The notes: generated from the letters alone by a model not told the origin. Counted from the first letter of the stretch, positions 1 through 8,849 are shown. The stretch: DNA of 64,000 nt from an uncultured Acetatifactor sp. (GCA_910588225.1 CAJUQT010000002.1:21311-85310); one strand, 5' to 3'. Made by a program: numbers and translations.

Positions 1-272
1 GACAGCAGAGCCAACGCCGGAGCCGACGACAGAGCCGGAAGCAACACCGACGCCGGAGCCGACAGCAGAACCGACGCCGGAGCCGACAGCAGAGCCGACG
101 CCGGAGCCGACAGCAGAACCGACGCCGGAGCCGACAACAGAACCGACACCGGAGCCGACAGCAGAGCCAACGCCGGAGCCGACGACAGAGCCGGAAGCAA
201 CACCGACGCCGAAGCCGACAGCAGAGCCAACGCCGAAGCCGACAGCAGAGCCAACGCCGGAACCGACACCGG
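1..272 (+). repeat. 24-nt tandem repeats coding for TAEPTPEP units
   Basis: The stretch is built of imperfect 24-nt units encoding [16 protein letters not shown] and TPKPTAEP. A higher-order copy is also visible: bases 1-60 recur at 157-216 with one visible difference, a 156-nt (52-codon) period that stays in frame. Such arrays change length by slippage or recombination, so copy number probably varies between strains. Confidence 0.9.
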
Positions 273-886
273 AACGGCAGTCAGCTATACCGCTGACACC
301 TGTATGGACTATACCACCTGCGGAAACAATACTGCCTGTAAAGGCACAGATTGTGCCTGTGGAACCGACGGTTTCAGATATGCCCGCTGCAGAAAAGCAG
401 CCTGTGGAATCGGCGATATTGTATGAAGAACCTGTATCCATGCCAGCCCCTGCAGAGGAGTCTGAATCGTCAGATATAGGTGACAGGAACATTCCGCTGG
501 CAGGCAGGGAAAGCGGTTCTCCGGCATGGGCTTTGCTGAATCTGATTCTCACGATTCTTACTGCAATCATCAGTCTGGCTTTGCTGATATCCTATTTTAC
601 AAGGGAAGGAAAAGGGGATGAAGAGAAGGCGTTAAAGAATGGAGAGGAAGCAGATGAGCACGAAAATGATTTGAAAAGGCATGGTTTGATAAGAATTCTG
701 AGTATTCTTCCTGTGATATTGGCAGTTATCACATTCATTTTGACAGAAAATATGCGCAACCCCATGATCTTTATTGACAGATGGACTATATTAATGCTTT
801 TATATATGGTAATCAATATTACACTGGCTGTTTTCGCTGTCAAAAAAAGAGAGGAAAAAGAAGAAATGCAGGAAGAAAAAGTATGA
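2..886 (+). CDS. Repeat-rich surface protein, C-terminal part (5' end outside window)
   Basis: The open frame enters from the left edge, so only the C-terminal ~294 residues are seen. The first ~90 residues are a Pro/Thr/Glu spacer of 8-residue units (TAEPTPEP and variants), as found in wall-spanning stalks. A Pro-rich linker follows, then a conserved-looking membrane module: a hydrophobic helix starting [13 protein letters not shown], a charged cytoplasmic loop ([13 protein letters not shown]), a second helix ([15 protein letters not shown]), the [10 protein letters not shown] segment, and a third helix before a Lys/Glu tail. This module recurs at the C-terminus of large surface proteins of Lachnospiraceae (family memory, not searched). 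It would anchor the protein in the membrane without an LPXTG motif; none is seen. The N-terminal domains and the ligand are unknown. Confidence 0.8.
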   Translation, partial: TAEPTPEPTTEPEATPTPEPTAEPTPEPTAEPTPEPTAEPTPEPTTEPTPEPTAEPTPEPTTEPEATPTPKPTAEPTPKPTAEPTPEPTPERQSAIPLTPVWTIPPAETILPVKAQIVPVEPTVSDMPAAEKQPVESAILYEEPVSMPAPAEESESSDIGDRNIPLAGRESGSPAWALLNLILTILTAIISLALLISYFTREGKGDEEKALKNGEEADEHENDLKRHGLIRILSILPVILAVITFILTENMRNPMIFIDRWTILMLLYMVINITLAVFAVKKREEKEEMQEEKV

Positions 887-1075
887 AAATAAATGAAAAA
901 GACATACAGAAATAGATGAGAATAGTTAGAGTATGGTCTTGATAAATTGGCCTGTTTTCCGTATGATAAAAAGAAAGAAGAAATAGAATTTTCTACTTTC
1001 CTTCGCCAAATGATGACGAGTGACGGTTCTGACTCGTCGGTAAAATAAAAAATGACCAGGCGAAGAAAGAATTCT

Positions 1076-1110
1076 GCGAGGCGGCCGTCAACTGGTCAGC
1101 CTCGCTTTTT
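1076..1110 (+). terminator. Intrinsic terminator after the surface protein
   Basis: GCGAGGC (1076-1082) pairs with GCCTCGC (1099-1105), followed by TTTTT (1106-1110). It lies between the surface protein and the convergent ABC-F gene. A second inverted repeat, GACGAGT/ACTCGTC (1015-1038), lies just upstream. Nothing else was recognised in 887-1165. Confidence 0.65.
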
Positions 1111-1165
1111 ATCTTATAGGAAAGTCCGCCGCCAGACGGCCATGGAATAAGTAAGGCGATATCTG

Positions 1166-3193
1166 TCACAGTGTCTCAAGTTCTTTCTCCGTCTCCAACA
1201 TACGTTCCAGCAATGTCTCCTGAGTGTGTTCTTCTGCATCCAATAATGTCTGCAGTTCCATGAGTTTTTCATAGTCTGAGCTCAGAGAAGGATCCAGAAG
1301 CTGCAGCTGAAGCTCCGACGCCCGTTGCTCGCTGGCTGCCAGCTGTTCTTCAAATTTCTCCAGCTGTCTTGTCAGGCGGGATTTGATCTTACCCGGATTA
1401 TTGTAGGTTTTCCTGTCGAAGACATCTGAGAGTGTGGGAATATTGGATGCTGTCTGGCTGTCAGCGTTCCTGTCAGATTTCAAATCCGCTGACCGTCCGC
1501 CTCCCTTTCCTGCAGATTTGGACCCGGAAGCCGGACCGCCCGCTTTTCCTGTGCTGACGGAAGCCGCAGAGCCGGTTTTTTTTGCTTTTTCCTGTAGATA
1601 ATCCGCATAAGGCCAGGGATATTGGGTGACTGTATTTCCTTCAAATTCCAGAATACCTGTGGCAATCTGGCGGATAAAATAGCGGTCATGAGACACGAAA
1701 AGTACAGTTCCCGAAAAGGTGGAGAGCATCTGCTCCAGGGCCTCTTTTCCCACGATATCCATATGGTTGGTTGGTTCGTCCAGAATCAGCAGATTGGGTC
1801 TGGTCTGGAACATTTTGCACAGGGCAAGGCGTACTTTCTCACCGCCGGAAAGCTGCCCCAGCTTTTTCTCCACATCTTCCTGAGAGAACAGAAAGCTTCC
1901 CAGAGCACTTCGCACCTGTTCCCGTACCAGGCGGGGATATTCTGCCCAGAAATTCTCCAGTACAGTCTGTTCCGGGTCCATGGGACCCTTGACAGCCATC
2001 TGCTGATCAAAATACCCCCATTCCACATTGGGGCCAAAGGTAAAGCTTCCACCCAGAGGATCTATGAGACCAGTGAGCGTTTTCAGTAAAGTAGACTTTC
2101 CGATGCCGTTTTCGCCGATGATGGCAATTCTGTCTTTTTTACGCAGAGAAAAAGACACCTGACACAGCTCGTTTTCATAGCCGATACTCAGCTTTTTTAC
2201 AGTCAGTACATCTGTATAGCTTTCAAGCCTGGGCTCAAACAGCGCATGAAAAGCTTTTGTGTCAAAACGTCTGGGTTTCTCGATTTTTACCATATGCTCA
2301 ATAACCATGCGCTTGGATCTGGTGGCAGCTACTTTGCTGGGCGTATTTTTCCATTTTTCGATCCAGTCTGTGAGACGTTTGATTTCCTTCTGCTGTTCTT
2401 CGTAGTCCTTTTCCTGCTTGACCAGTGCTTCTGCCTTTTGCTTCATGAAGGAAGTATAATTACCCGGATAGCGTCTGATCCGGTGATATTCTATTTCGTA
2501 AGTTACATCAATTACCCGATCCAGGAACATTCGATCATGAGAGACAATGACCACGGCCCGGTCATAACTCTTCAAATACTCCTCCAGCCATTCGATGGTG
2601 GGAAGATCCAGATGGTTAGTGGGTTCGTCCAGCAGCATAATGTCAGGCCTGCTCAAGAGCAGCTTAATAAATGCCACTTTTGTCTGTTGGCCTCCGGAAA
2701 AGCTTCCGATGGGCCGGGAGAGATCTTCAAGGGGAAAACCGAACTTCTGGAACATAATCTCCATATCCTGGCGCCAGGTATATCCCCGGAGAGCTTCCAT
2801 TTCCTTTTGAAGCCGGTCATATTCGTTCAGAAGAATCTGGTTGGATTCGGATTTGAGCTGTTCTTCGATTTCTTTCATTCGGGCTTCGCAGGCAAAAATA
2901 GGAGCAAAAACCTTTCGGATTTCGTTTTCCACTGTAACGGACCCATCGGTAAAGCTGACCTGACGGAGAAAGCCGATCTGTTGTTTCCCGGACATAGTGA
3001 TACCGCAGCTTTCGTCACTGTCCAGATTGTTCATTTTAATATCACCGGTAATCAATTTCAGCAGAGTGGTCTTTCCGCAGCCGTTTCTGCCTACGACAGC
3101 GATTTTCTCACTGTCATGAATCTCGAAATTTATATCTTCCAATATAGTATCTGCGCCGTACTGGACCAGCGCATGCCTGATCTGATATCTCAT
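1166..3193 (-). CDS. ABC-F family ATPase (YdiF/Uup-like)
   Basis: A soluble protein of ~675 aa with two ABC domains and no membrane segments, the ABC-F plan. These proteins act on the ribosome as translation factors or antibiotic-protection proteins. Domain 1 has Walker A GRNGCGKTT, signature SGGQQ and Walker B LLDEPTNHLD. Domain 2 has GENGIGKST, LSGGE and LILDEPTNHMD. A Lys/Glu-rich interdomain linker and a C-terminal coiled coil (last ~80 residues) follow the YdiF/Uup arrangement. I chose the ATG at 3193 (MRYQIRHAL), which matches family N-termini; in-frame ATG at 3205 and TTG at 3235 are alternatives. The gene sits behind a leader peptide and an attenuator, which points to induction by ribosome-stalling conditions. 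Whether it confers resistance cannot be read from sequence. Confidence 0.9.
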   Translation of the reverse strand: MRYQIRHALVQYGADTILEDINFEIHDSEKIAVVGRNGCGKTTLLKLITGDIKMNNLDSDESCGITMSGKQQIGFLRQVSFTDGSVTVENEIRKVFAPIFACEARMKEIEEQLKSESNQILLNEYDRLQKEMEALRGYTWRQDMEIMFQKFGFPLEDLSRPIGSFSGGQQTKVAFIKLLLSRPDIMLLDEPTNHLDLPTIEWLEEYLKSYDRAVVIVSHDRMFLDRVIDVTYEIEYHRIRRYPGNYTSFMKQKAEALVKQEKDYEEQQKEIKRLTDWIEKWKNTPSKVAATRSKRMVIEHMVKIEKPRRFDTKAFHALFEPRLESYTDVLTVKKLSIGYENELCQVSFSLRKKDRIAIIGENGIGKSTLLKTLTGLIDPLGGSFTFGPNVEWGYFDQQMAVKGPMDPEQTVLENFWAEYPRLVREQVRSALGSFLFSQEDVEKKLGQLSGGEKVRLALCKMFQTRPNLLILDEPTNHMDIVGKEALEQMLSTFSGTVLFVSHDRYFIRQIATGILEFEGNTVTQYPWPYADYLQEKAKKTGSAASVSTGKAGGPASGSKSAGKGGGRSADLKSDRNADSQTASNIPTLSDVFDRKTYNNPGKIKSRLTRQLEKFEEQLAASEQRASELQLQLLDPSLSSDYEKLMELQTLLDAEEHTQETLLERMLETEKELETL

Positions 3194-3318
3194 TTTGAAA
3201 ACCATGCCTTTCTGCAGCCTGTAAATTCCACACAACAGGAACGCGGACTCCTGCTTTCCTGTACGTTCGAAAATACGGCAATAATTTATCCAACGTGAAG
3301 TTAAAGTGTGTCATACAT

Positions 3319-3400
3319 AAAAACCGCGGCTGAACCGGCCGCGGTTTTGACAGATATATTTTTATCAGGGGACGGCGGCTGGTAACCGCTGTCCGGCCGG
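3319..3400 (-). promoter_or_regulatory. Transcription attenuator in the ABC-F leader
   Basis: Read on the minus strand, an 11-bp hairpin AAAACCGCGGC/GCCGCGGTTTT (3348-3338 with 3330-3320) ends in a U-run and is a good intrinsic terminator. Upstream is a second hairpin, GGACAGCGG/CCGCCGTCC (3394-3386 with 3378-3370). A competing structure is possible: CCGGCC (3400-3395) plus GCGGTT (3389-3384) can pair with AACCGCGGCCGG (3346-3335) in the terminator's 5' arm, with a 5-nt bulge. Terminator and antiterminator would be mutually exclusive. Structures were drawn by hand. Confidence 0.65.
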
Positions 3401-3406
3401 GTAACT

Positions 3407-3478
3407 TCAGCCTGGCTGCAAACCCGGCAAAATCACGGAATATTTGATTGAATGATTGAGTGCCTTTGATAATGTCAT
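3407..3478 (-). CDS. Putative 23-aa leader peptide of the ABC-F gene
   Basis: ATG at 3478 is preceded by AGGAAACAATA, a good ribosome binding site. It encodes 23 residues ending ILPGLQPG, then TGA. The stop lies 12 nt before the first attenuator hairpin. Placement between promoter and terminator is typical of short ORFs whose translation controls antitermination of antibiotic-responsive genes. No homologue is known to me. Confidence 0.55.
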   Translation of the reverse strand: MTLSKALNHSIKYSVILPGLQPG

Positions 3479-3539
3479 TATTGTTTCCTGTCTTTCTGAA
3501 AATTCATTTTCTGAGTCAATTCTGAAATCTTCGTTCCTT

Positions 3540-3568
3540 ATCGTAACATAAGTGAAACAGATGTGCAA
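3540..3568 (-). promoter_or_regulatory. SigA-type promoter of the ABC-F leader
   Basis: On the minus strand: TTGCAC (3568-3563), a 17-nt spacer, TACGAT (3545-3540). The start site would lie ~55-60 nt before the leader peptide ATG. Confidence 0.55.
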
Positions 3569-3585
3569 TAGAAAATAATCGGCAT

Positions 3586-3613
3586 GCATAATTCTTTTTC
3601 GATGGGGCAAACT
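3586..3613 (+). promoter_or_regulatory. Possible forespore (SigF/SigG-like) promoter
   Basis: GCATA (3586-3590), 15 nt, then GGCAAACT (3606-3613) resembles the SigF pattern GYATA-N15-GGnnAnnnT, ~90 nt before a SpoIIQ-like gene. The -10 match is partial. Confidence 0.3.
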
Positions 3614-3706
3614 GATAGCGAGCAAAACAAAACGAATATTCATCAATGGGAATATTTGCTTTGTCAGGATAAGATTGCGCTTACTAAAAAGAAAGGGAAG
3701 GCAGCC

Positions 3707-4678
3707 ATGAGAAAGAATAGAAGGAACAATACCAAGAAAGAACGTATCATTATGATTGCCTCGTCTGCATTCGTGCTATCGGCATTGACTATGACGGGGA
3801 TTTACATGAAGTCGAACAATGCGGAGAAGCAGGATGACGGCTACATGATTGATTTTACAGAATTAGAAAATAATGTGGATGATAAACTTCAGGAAATTGC
3901 CGGCAATCAGGGAATGGACGGGAATAATCAGGCAGACACTCAGGACTCGGTAGACAGCCTGGTCAATGATATAGCCAAAGAAATCGACAATCTGGAGAAT
4001 GATCTGGATTATCTTCCTATGGAAGCAGGATCCGGACTGGTGACGATACCGGGCCTGACCGATGGGGTAAACGAAGAAGTCGCAGACGGAAACGAATTGG
4101 AAAAGCCTGCAAAGGGAGATGATTCTGCGGTATCACCTTCCCCCGCACCTTCCGCTTCGCCAACCCCTTCTCCCGTTCCTGAGACAGAACCGGAAACAGA
4201 ACAGAAAGAGGAAAGCGGCGTGGAAAGCGGTGAGGAAAGAGAAGTTGTTTCCCGAACCTTGCATTTTGCGGAAAGCGACGGCCTGCTTCGCCCTGTGAGC
4301 GGCGAAGTGCTGATTCCTTTCAGCATGGACAGTAGTGTTTATTTCTCCACATTGGACCAATTCAAGTATAATTCTGCATTGATGATCGGGGCGGCAGTGG
4401 GCGATACCGTAAATGCCTGTGCGGAGGGCAGAGTCATTGAGATTTTCCAGGATTCGGAAATTGGACATGCGGTAACGATGGAATTAGGGGATGGGTATAA
4501 AATTACCTATGGCCAGCTGGACAATATCAATGTCACACTGAACAGCTACGTGGACCGGGGCCAGGCCATTGCAACAGTGGCTGCACCTACAAAATATTAC
4601 AGCGTGGAAGGCAGCAATCTGTATCTGAAACTTACCGCAGGCGACACGCCGGTGAATCCGGAAGCGCTGTTCCGTTAG
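3707..4678 (+). CDS. SpoIIQ-like LytM (M23) domain membrane protein, catalytically degenerate
   Basis: A 323-aa protein: a basic N-terminus, one membrane helix (residues ~16-36), an acidic low-complexity stalk with a Ser/Pro/Ala stretch (~145-165), and a C-terminal LytM/M23 fold starting near LRPVSGEVLIPF. Active M23 enzymes carry zinc ligands including the HxH of T-x-Y-G-H-L. Here that motif reads ITYGQLDN, with Gln for His, and the upstream ligand position also looks replaced, so it is probably a binding rather than cutting domain. SpoIIQ-type proteins link forespore and mother cell across the engulfment space. The start is set by GGGAAGG 6 nt before the ATG. A role in envelope structure outside sporulation is possible. 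Confidence 0.7.
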   Translation: MRKNRRNNTKKERIIMIASSAFVLSALTMTGIYMKSNNAEKQDDGYMIDFTELENNVDDKLQEIAGNQGMDGNNQADTQDSVDSLVNDIAKEIDNLENDLDYLPMEAGSGLVTIPGLTDGVNEEVADGNELEKPAKGDDSAVSPSPAPSASPTPSPVPETEPETEQKEESGVESGEEREVVSRTLHFAESDGLLRPVSGEVLIPFSMDSSVYFSTLDQFKYNSALMIGAAVGDTVNACAEGRVIEIFQDSEIGHAVTMELGDGYKITYGQLDNINVTLNSYVDRGQAIATVAAPTKYYSVEGSNLYLKLTAGDTPVNPEALFR

Positions 4679-4835
4679 TGCGACAGGAAAACTTCAGGGT
4701 TCATATCCCTAATCCGGTTGAACGACAAATCGTAAATCGAGTATGAAAGCCGTTTTATCCTTTGATGCTGGCGGGTAAAACTGAATTCATGTATGCGTGG
4801 AATTGCGCAGAGCAGGGAAAGGTACGGGAATAAGG

Positions 4836-6008
4836 ATGTATATTATCGGCGGATTAATAAAGACTATGGCCGGTGAGGATATAGAGGACGGGTATCTTCG
4901 CACAGAAGAGGGAAAGATTACAGAAATCGGAAGACGGGATGGAATGGCATTTCATCCCGCTCCTCATGAGAGGGTAATACAAGTCAGAGATGGTCTGATC
5001 ATGCCCGGTATCATAGAAGCGCATTGTCATATGGGTATTACCGAAGAAAAAAAGGGAATGGAAGGGGATGACTGCAATGAAACGGTTAATCCCCTCACAC
5101 CATATCTGTGTGCTGTGGATGCCGTGAATACCATGGATGCCGCCTTTGACGACGCAGTGAGAGCGGGAATTACCTCGGCCATGATAGGCCCGGGAAGCTC
5201 TAATGTAGTCGGGGGCCAGTTTGCTTTTTTGAAGACAAGGGGACGTCGGGTGGATGACTTAATCGTCAAAGCACCGGCGGCCATGAAAGTTGCTTTTGGG
5301 GAGAACCCGAAGGTAAATTATTCCGGTCAGGGGAAAAGTCCTTCTACCAGAATGGCCATTGCAGCAATGCTGAGAGAGGAACTCTTCAGGGCTATGGCCT
5401 ATAGCAGGAATAAGAAAAAAGCACTTGCCTCAGGTGAGGCCTTTGAGGAGGATTTTACACTGGAATGCTGGCTTCCGGTGCTGGAGCGGGAGATTCCCTT
5501 AAAAGCACATGTACATCGGGTGGATGACATTTTCACGGCTGTCAGGATTGCAAAAGAGTTTCATCTGAAAATGACGCTGGATCATTGCTCCGAGGGACAT
5601 CTGATTGCAGATGAGCTGGCTGCGGAAGGATTTCCTGCTATTGTGGGACCGGATCTGGCCAGCAGGAACAAAATAGAAGTTCAGAATATGGCCTTTAAGA
5701 CAGTGGGGATATTGAATCGGGCAGGGGTTATGACTGCTATCACCACGGATCATCCGGTTTCTCTCATTCAGGCGCTTCCACTCTGCGCCGGACTGGCAGT
5801 AAAATCCGGGCTGGATTTGGAGGAAGGCTATCGCGCGATTACGATTCATTCTGCAGCAATTTGCGGTGTGGCAGACCGTGTGGGCAGCCTGGAGGTGGGA
5901 AAGGATGCGGATATTGCCATTTTCACCGGAAATCCCATGGAGGTGTTCACTGAGACTCTGTATACCATTATAGATGGGCAGGTGGTATATGAGGCAGGAA
6001 GAGAATGA
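4836..6008 (+). CDS. Metal-dependent amidohydrolase (imidazolonepropionase-like)
   Basis: A 390-aa amidohydrolase-superfamily protein. Seen: the N-terminal beta-sandwich strand ending GLIMPGIIEAHCHMG, holding the metal-binding HxH; AHVHRVDD and LDHCSEGH, probable third and fourth metal His; TTDHPV with the catalytic Asp; and the C-terminal GSLEVGKDADIAIFTGNP strand that closes the sandwich. Substrates in this group are cyclic amides or dipeptides and cannot be named from sequence. Start chosen at MYIIGGL, where the fold begins; an in-frame upstream start at 4797 is less likely. It is separated from ddl by a promoter and long leader, so probably a single gene. Confidence 0.82.
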   Translation: MYIIGGLIKTMAGEDIEDGYLRTEEGKITEIGRRDGMAFHPAPHERVIQVRDGLIMPGIIEAHCHMGITEEKKGMEGDDCNETVNPLTPYLCAVDAVNTMDAAFDDAVRAGITSAMIGPGSSNVVGGQFAFLKTRGRRVDDLIVKAPAAMKVAFGENPKVNYSGQGKSPSTRMAIAAMLREELFRAMAYSRNKKKALASGEAFEEDFTLECWLPVLEREIPLKAHVHRVDDIFTAVRIAKEFHLKMTLDHCSEGHLIADELAAEGFPAIVGPDLASRNKIEVQNMAFKTVGILNRAGVMTAITTDHPVSLIQALPLCAGLAVKSGLDLEEGYRAITIHSAAICGVADRVGSLEVGKDADIAIFTGNPMEVFTETLYTIIDGQVVYEAGRE

Positions 6009-6019
6009 AAGACAGACAC

Positions 6020-6047
6020 TTGCATTGCCGGTAATTTATGATAAAAT
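6020..6047 (+). promoter_or_regulatory. SigA-type promoter for ddl-murF
   Basis: TTGCAT (6020-6025), 16-nt spacer, TAAAAT (6042-6047), immediately after the amidohydrolase stop. Confidence 0.5.
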
Positions 6048-6054
6048 AAGAAAT

Positions 6055-6309
6055 TACGGGAACCGCAGCATGAACCCTGTAATTAAAAGCGATGTTACAG
6101 GAAGCGCGGTGGGAACCTGCTCAAAGGGGCAATTATGTATAACCCGAAGGGAGGGGTTAAAAGACAGGCAGGGGTCGCAACAGTTCAGAGATTGCTTTGA
6201 ACTGCTATGAACTGTCATGTGCGGGCGGCGGATTGAATAATTATCAATAAAGGATATCCGCCGCGCATGCCTGAACATGGGGGGCGGATACATAAGGAGC
6301 AGCGAACAG
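6055..6309 (+). promoter_or_regulatory. Long hairpin-rich leader of ddl-murF
   Basis: About 255 nt between the promoter and ddl. Visible inverted repeats: CCTGTAA/TTACAGG (6075-6100), AACCC/GGGTT (6141-6158), CAGTTCA/TGAACTG (6180-6203), and GGCGGCGGA/TCCGCCGC (about 6222-6263). No intrinsic terminator was seen, and it matches no riboswitch class I can name. It could be a cis-regulatory RNA or simply a structured 5' UTR. Confidence 0.35.
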
Positions 6310-7332
6310 ATGAAAATAGTGGTTTTGGCAGGAGGTATCAGTACGGAGCGGGACGTGTCCCTGAGCTCCGGGGGAATGATTTATAAAGCATTATCGCAGA
6401 GGGGACATCAGGCGATCCTGTTGGATGTCTGGCTGGGATACGAAGAGAATGTCGGGAAAATTTTCGAGCTGGAGACGGATTGGGCTGCGCAGGTGAAGGC
6501 AGTGGCGGAAGAGAATCCGGATATAGGGTCCATTAAGGCTTTGCGCAGGGATGATTCAAAAAGCTTTTTCGGCCCTAATGTGCTGGAAATCTGTCAGAAA
6601 GCAGATTGTGTGTTTCTGGCGCTGCATGGCGCAAGCGGAGAGGACGGCAGGATTCAGGCCTGTTTTGAGCTGCTGGGTATTCCCTATACCGGCGCGGATT
6701 TTGTGGGGTCCTGTCTGGCCATGGACAAGGGAATTACGAAAGACATTTTTCAGACCTGGAACATTCCGACTCCTGTGGGGATAAGACTAAAAAAGGGAGA
6801 GACGGAAGAGAAGAAGATTCCATATCCCTGCATTGTAAAGGCCAGCTGCGGCGGGTCCAGTATAGGCGTCTATATTGCGGAAAATGACCGGGAATATGAG
6901 AGCGCAAAGGAAGAGGCCTGGCGGTACGGCGATGAAATTATTGTGGAGCAGTACATAAAAGGAAGAGAATTTTCTGTGGGTGTCATGGACGGGAAGGCGC
7001 TGCCGGTTATAGAGATGGCGCCTAAAAAAGGTTTTTACGATTACAGGAATAAGTATCAGGCCGGAACCACCATAGAGACATGTCCCGCACAGATTTCCGA
7101 AGAAAAAAGCTGTGAAATGCAGGAAATTGCGGAACGGGTATTTTGTGCGCTGCGGCTGAAAAGCTATGCGCGTATGGATTTTGTGATGAGTGCAGATGAG
7201 GAGGTTTACTGCCTTGAGGGCAACACATTGCCAGGTATGACGCCTACCTCTCTGCTCCCCCAGGAGGCAGAAGCCGTGGGGATGGATTTTGGAGAGCTGT
7301 GTGAAAAAATCCTGCAGATGGCGTTGACATAA
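6310..7332 (+). CDS. ddl: D-alanine--D-alanine ligase
   Basis: A 340-aa ATP-grasp ligase joining two D-Ala for the end of the peptidoglycan stem. Seen: N-terminal LAGGISTERDVSLSSG, LHGASGEDG, the substrate-binding AMDKGITK region, KASCGGSSIGV and EQYIKGREFSVG of the ATP-grasp core, and the C-terminal LEGNTLPGMTPTSLLPQ. Length is normal. The omega-loop segment FYDYRNKY resembles ordinary Ddl rather than D-Ala-D-Lac or D-Ala-D-Ser ligases, but this is a judgement by eye. The start has AAGGAG 10 nt upstream. It precedes murF, whose product attaches the dipeptide made here. Confidence 0.92.
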   Translation: MKIVVLAGGISTERDVSLSSGGMIYKALSQRGHQAILLDVWLGYEENVGKIFELETDWAAQVKAVAEENPDIGSIKALRRDDSKSFFGPNVLEICQKADCVFLALHGASGEDGRIQACFELLGIPYTGADFVGSCLAMDKGITKDIFQTWNIPTPVGIRLKKGETEEKKIPYPCIVKASCGGSSIGVYIAENDREYESAKEEAWRYGDEIIVEQYIKGREFSVGVMDGKALPVIEMAPKKGFYDYRNKYQAGTTIETCPAQISEEKSCEMQEIAERVFCALRLKSYARMDFVMSADEEVYCLEGNTLPGMTPTSLLPQEAEAVGMDFGELCEKILQMALT

Positions 7333-7415
7333 GCATGTCCGGGATTGCTCTGCGGGAAATGATACCAGGTACATGTATGCGGAACTTAAATAAGAAAGGA
7401 AATAGGTCGGATAGG

Positions 7416-8849
7416 ATGAATTTCACGTTGAAAGAAATAGCGGAAGCCTGCAGAGGAAAGCTTGTGCTTCAGGGAGCATCAGGTGACGAAAATTGCTCTG
7501 TGAGTTCTGTGGTAATCGACTCCAGACTGGTTGAACCGGGAGGCGTATTCATTGCAACACAGGGCGAGCGTGTGGACGGACATATATTTATTTCCTATGC
7601 GTTTGCAAAGGGAGCAGTACTGGCGGTAACGCAGAAAAGTCCGGAACAGGTGAAGGCAGAGCATGGACCATTGCCAGGGTGGGGAAGTTATCTTCTGGTA
7701 GAGGATACGCTGCAGGCTCTTAAAGATATGGCGGAAGCCTACCGGAAGAAACTGGCTGTGAAAATCGTGGGGATTACCGGCAGTGTGGGCAAGACCAGCA
7801 CAAAGGAATTCATTGCGGGAGTATTGGCCGAAAAGTATCAGGTTCTGAAAACGGAGGGCAATTTCAACAATGAAATCGGTGTGCCGCTGACCCTTCTGCG
7901 GATTCGTCCGGAGCATGAGGTGGCGGTGGTGGAAATGGGAATCAGTGATTTCGGAGAAATGCACCGGCTGAGCAAAATGGCGCGGCCGGATATCTGTGTG
8001 ATGACCAATATCGGACAGAGCCACCTGAATAACCTGAAGGACAGAGACGGCATTCTCAGGGCAAAATCAGAGATTTTTGATTTCATGGCTGAGAACGGGG
8101 AAATTTGTCTGAATGGGGAAGACGATAAGCTGGCAGGATTGAAAGAAATAAAGGGGCATATCCCACACTTTTTCGGATTGGGAAACCATCCCGGGGAGGA
8201 AGCTTCCGTGACGGACATCATCGGCAATGGGCTGGAGGGCAGTGATGCTGTACTTCTGATGAAGCGGAGAGAGGGAGAACCTGTCCGGCAGCCTGTTCAT
8301 ATTCCGCTGCCAGGCAGACATATGGCGTTGAATGCGGCCGCGGCCGCCTGCGTGGCAGGATTATTGGACTTAAGCGCCGGTGAGATTGCAGCCGGAATCG
8401 AAAAAGTGGGACTGATGGCAGGACGGACCAATGTGCTTCGCCTTCCCCGATATACCTTGATTGATGATTGTTATAATGCAAATCCGGCGTCTGTGAAAGC
8501 CGCCATTGACCTGCTTGCGCAGGCGGATACCATCAAAGTGGCCATCTTGGGAGATATGCTGAACCTGGGAGAGAATTCCCACAGATATCATCAGGAAGCG
8601 GGAAGCCATGCGGCGGCTTTGGGTATTGAACACATTCTCTGTGTGGGGGAGGAATCCCGACATATGTTCTGGGCCGCGGCAAACAACGCGGAAGAAACTA
8701 CGAAGATTTCTCATTATCCTGACACGGAGACGCTGCTGAGAAGTCTTGCATCAGACTGTGGAGAATTGGTGCCGGAGGGAAGCACTGTGCTGATTAAAGC
8801 TTCTCATGATATGGGATTTGCGAAAGTACTGGAATTCTTAAGGAGCTGA
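7416..8849 (+). CDS. murF: UDP-N-acetylmuramoyl-tripeptide--D-alanyl-D-alanine ligase
   Basis: A 477-aa Mur ligase that adds D-Ala-D-Ala to UDP-MurNAc-tripeptide in the cytoplasm. Seen: N-terminal Mur domain (MNFTLKEIAEACRGKL...), the P-loop GITGSVGKTSTKEF, the ADP/Mg segment NFNNEIGVPLT, VVEMGISDFGEM, and the C-terminal DDCYNANPASVKAA and ILGDMLNLGENS typical of MurF. Start at MNFTLK with AGAAAGGA further up and ATAGG adjacent. It follows ddl by 83 nt and probably shares its transcript. The wall-related neighbours and the VanRS-like pair downstream form a peptidoglycan precursor region. Confidence 0.95.
   Translation: MNFTLKEIAEACRGKLVLQGASGDENCSVSSVVIDSRLVEPGGVFIATQGERVDGHIFISYAFAKGAVLAVTQKSPEQVKAEHGPLPGWGSYLLVEDTLQALKDMAEAYRKKLAVKIVGITGSVGKTSTKEFIAGVLAEKYQVLKTEGNFNNEIGVPLTLLRIRPEHEVAVVEMGISDFGEMHRLSKMARPDICVMTNIGQSHLNNLKDRDGILRAKSEIFDFMAENGEICLNGEDDKLAGLKEIKGHIPHFFGLGNHPGEEASVTDIIGNGLEGSDAVLLMKRREGEPVRQPVHIPLPGRHMALNAAAAACVAGLLDLSAGEIAAGIEKVGLMAGRTNVLRLPRYTLIDDCYNANPASVKAAIDLLAQADTIKVAILGDMLNLGENSHRYHQEAGSHAAALGIEHILCVGEESRHMFWAAANNAEETTKISHYPDTETLLRSLASDCGELVPEGSTVLIKASHDMGFAKVLEFLRS

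Noticed and set aside
1-272. Possible CRISPR array
   Set aside because: The 24-nt repeats have no unique spacers and encode an in-frame TAEPTPEP stalk.
2246-3298. 350-codon plus-strand frame opposite the ABC-F gene
   Set aside because: Antisense to clear Walker and signature motifs, Phe/Leu-rich composition, no ribosome binding site or domain.
6105-6125. T-box-like GGTGGGAACC in the ddl leader
   Set aside because: The core has an extra A relative to TGGNACC, and no specifier loop, AGTA motif or terminator was found.
6310-7332. VanG/VanA-type ligase because of the VanRS-like neighbours
   Set aside because: The ligase is Ddl-like in length and motifs, and is followed by murF; no vanT/XY or vanH/X genes are present.
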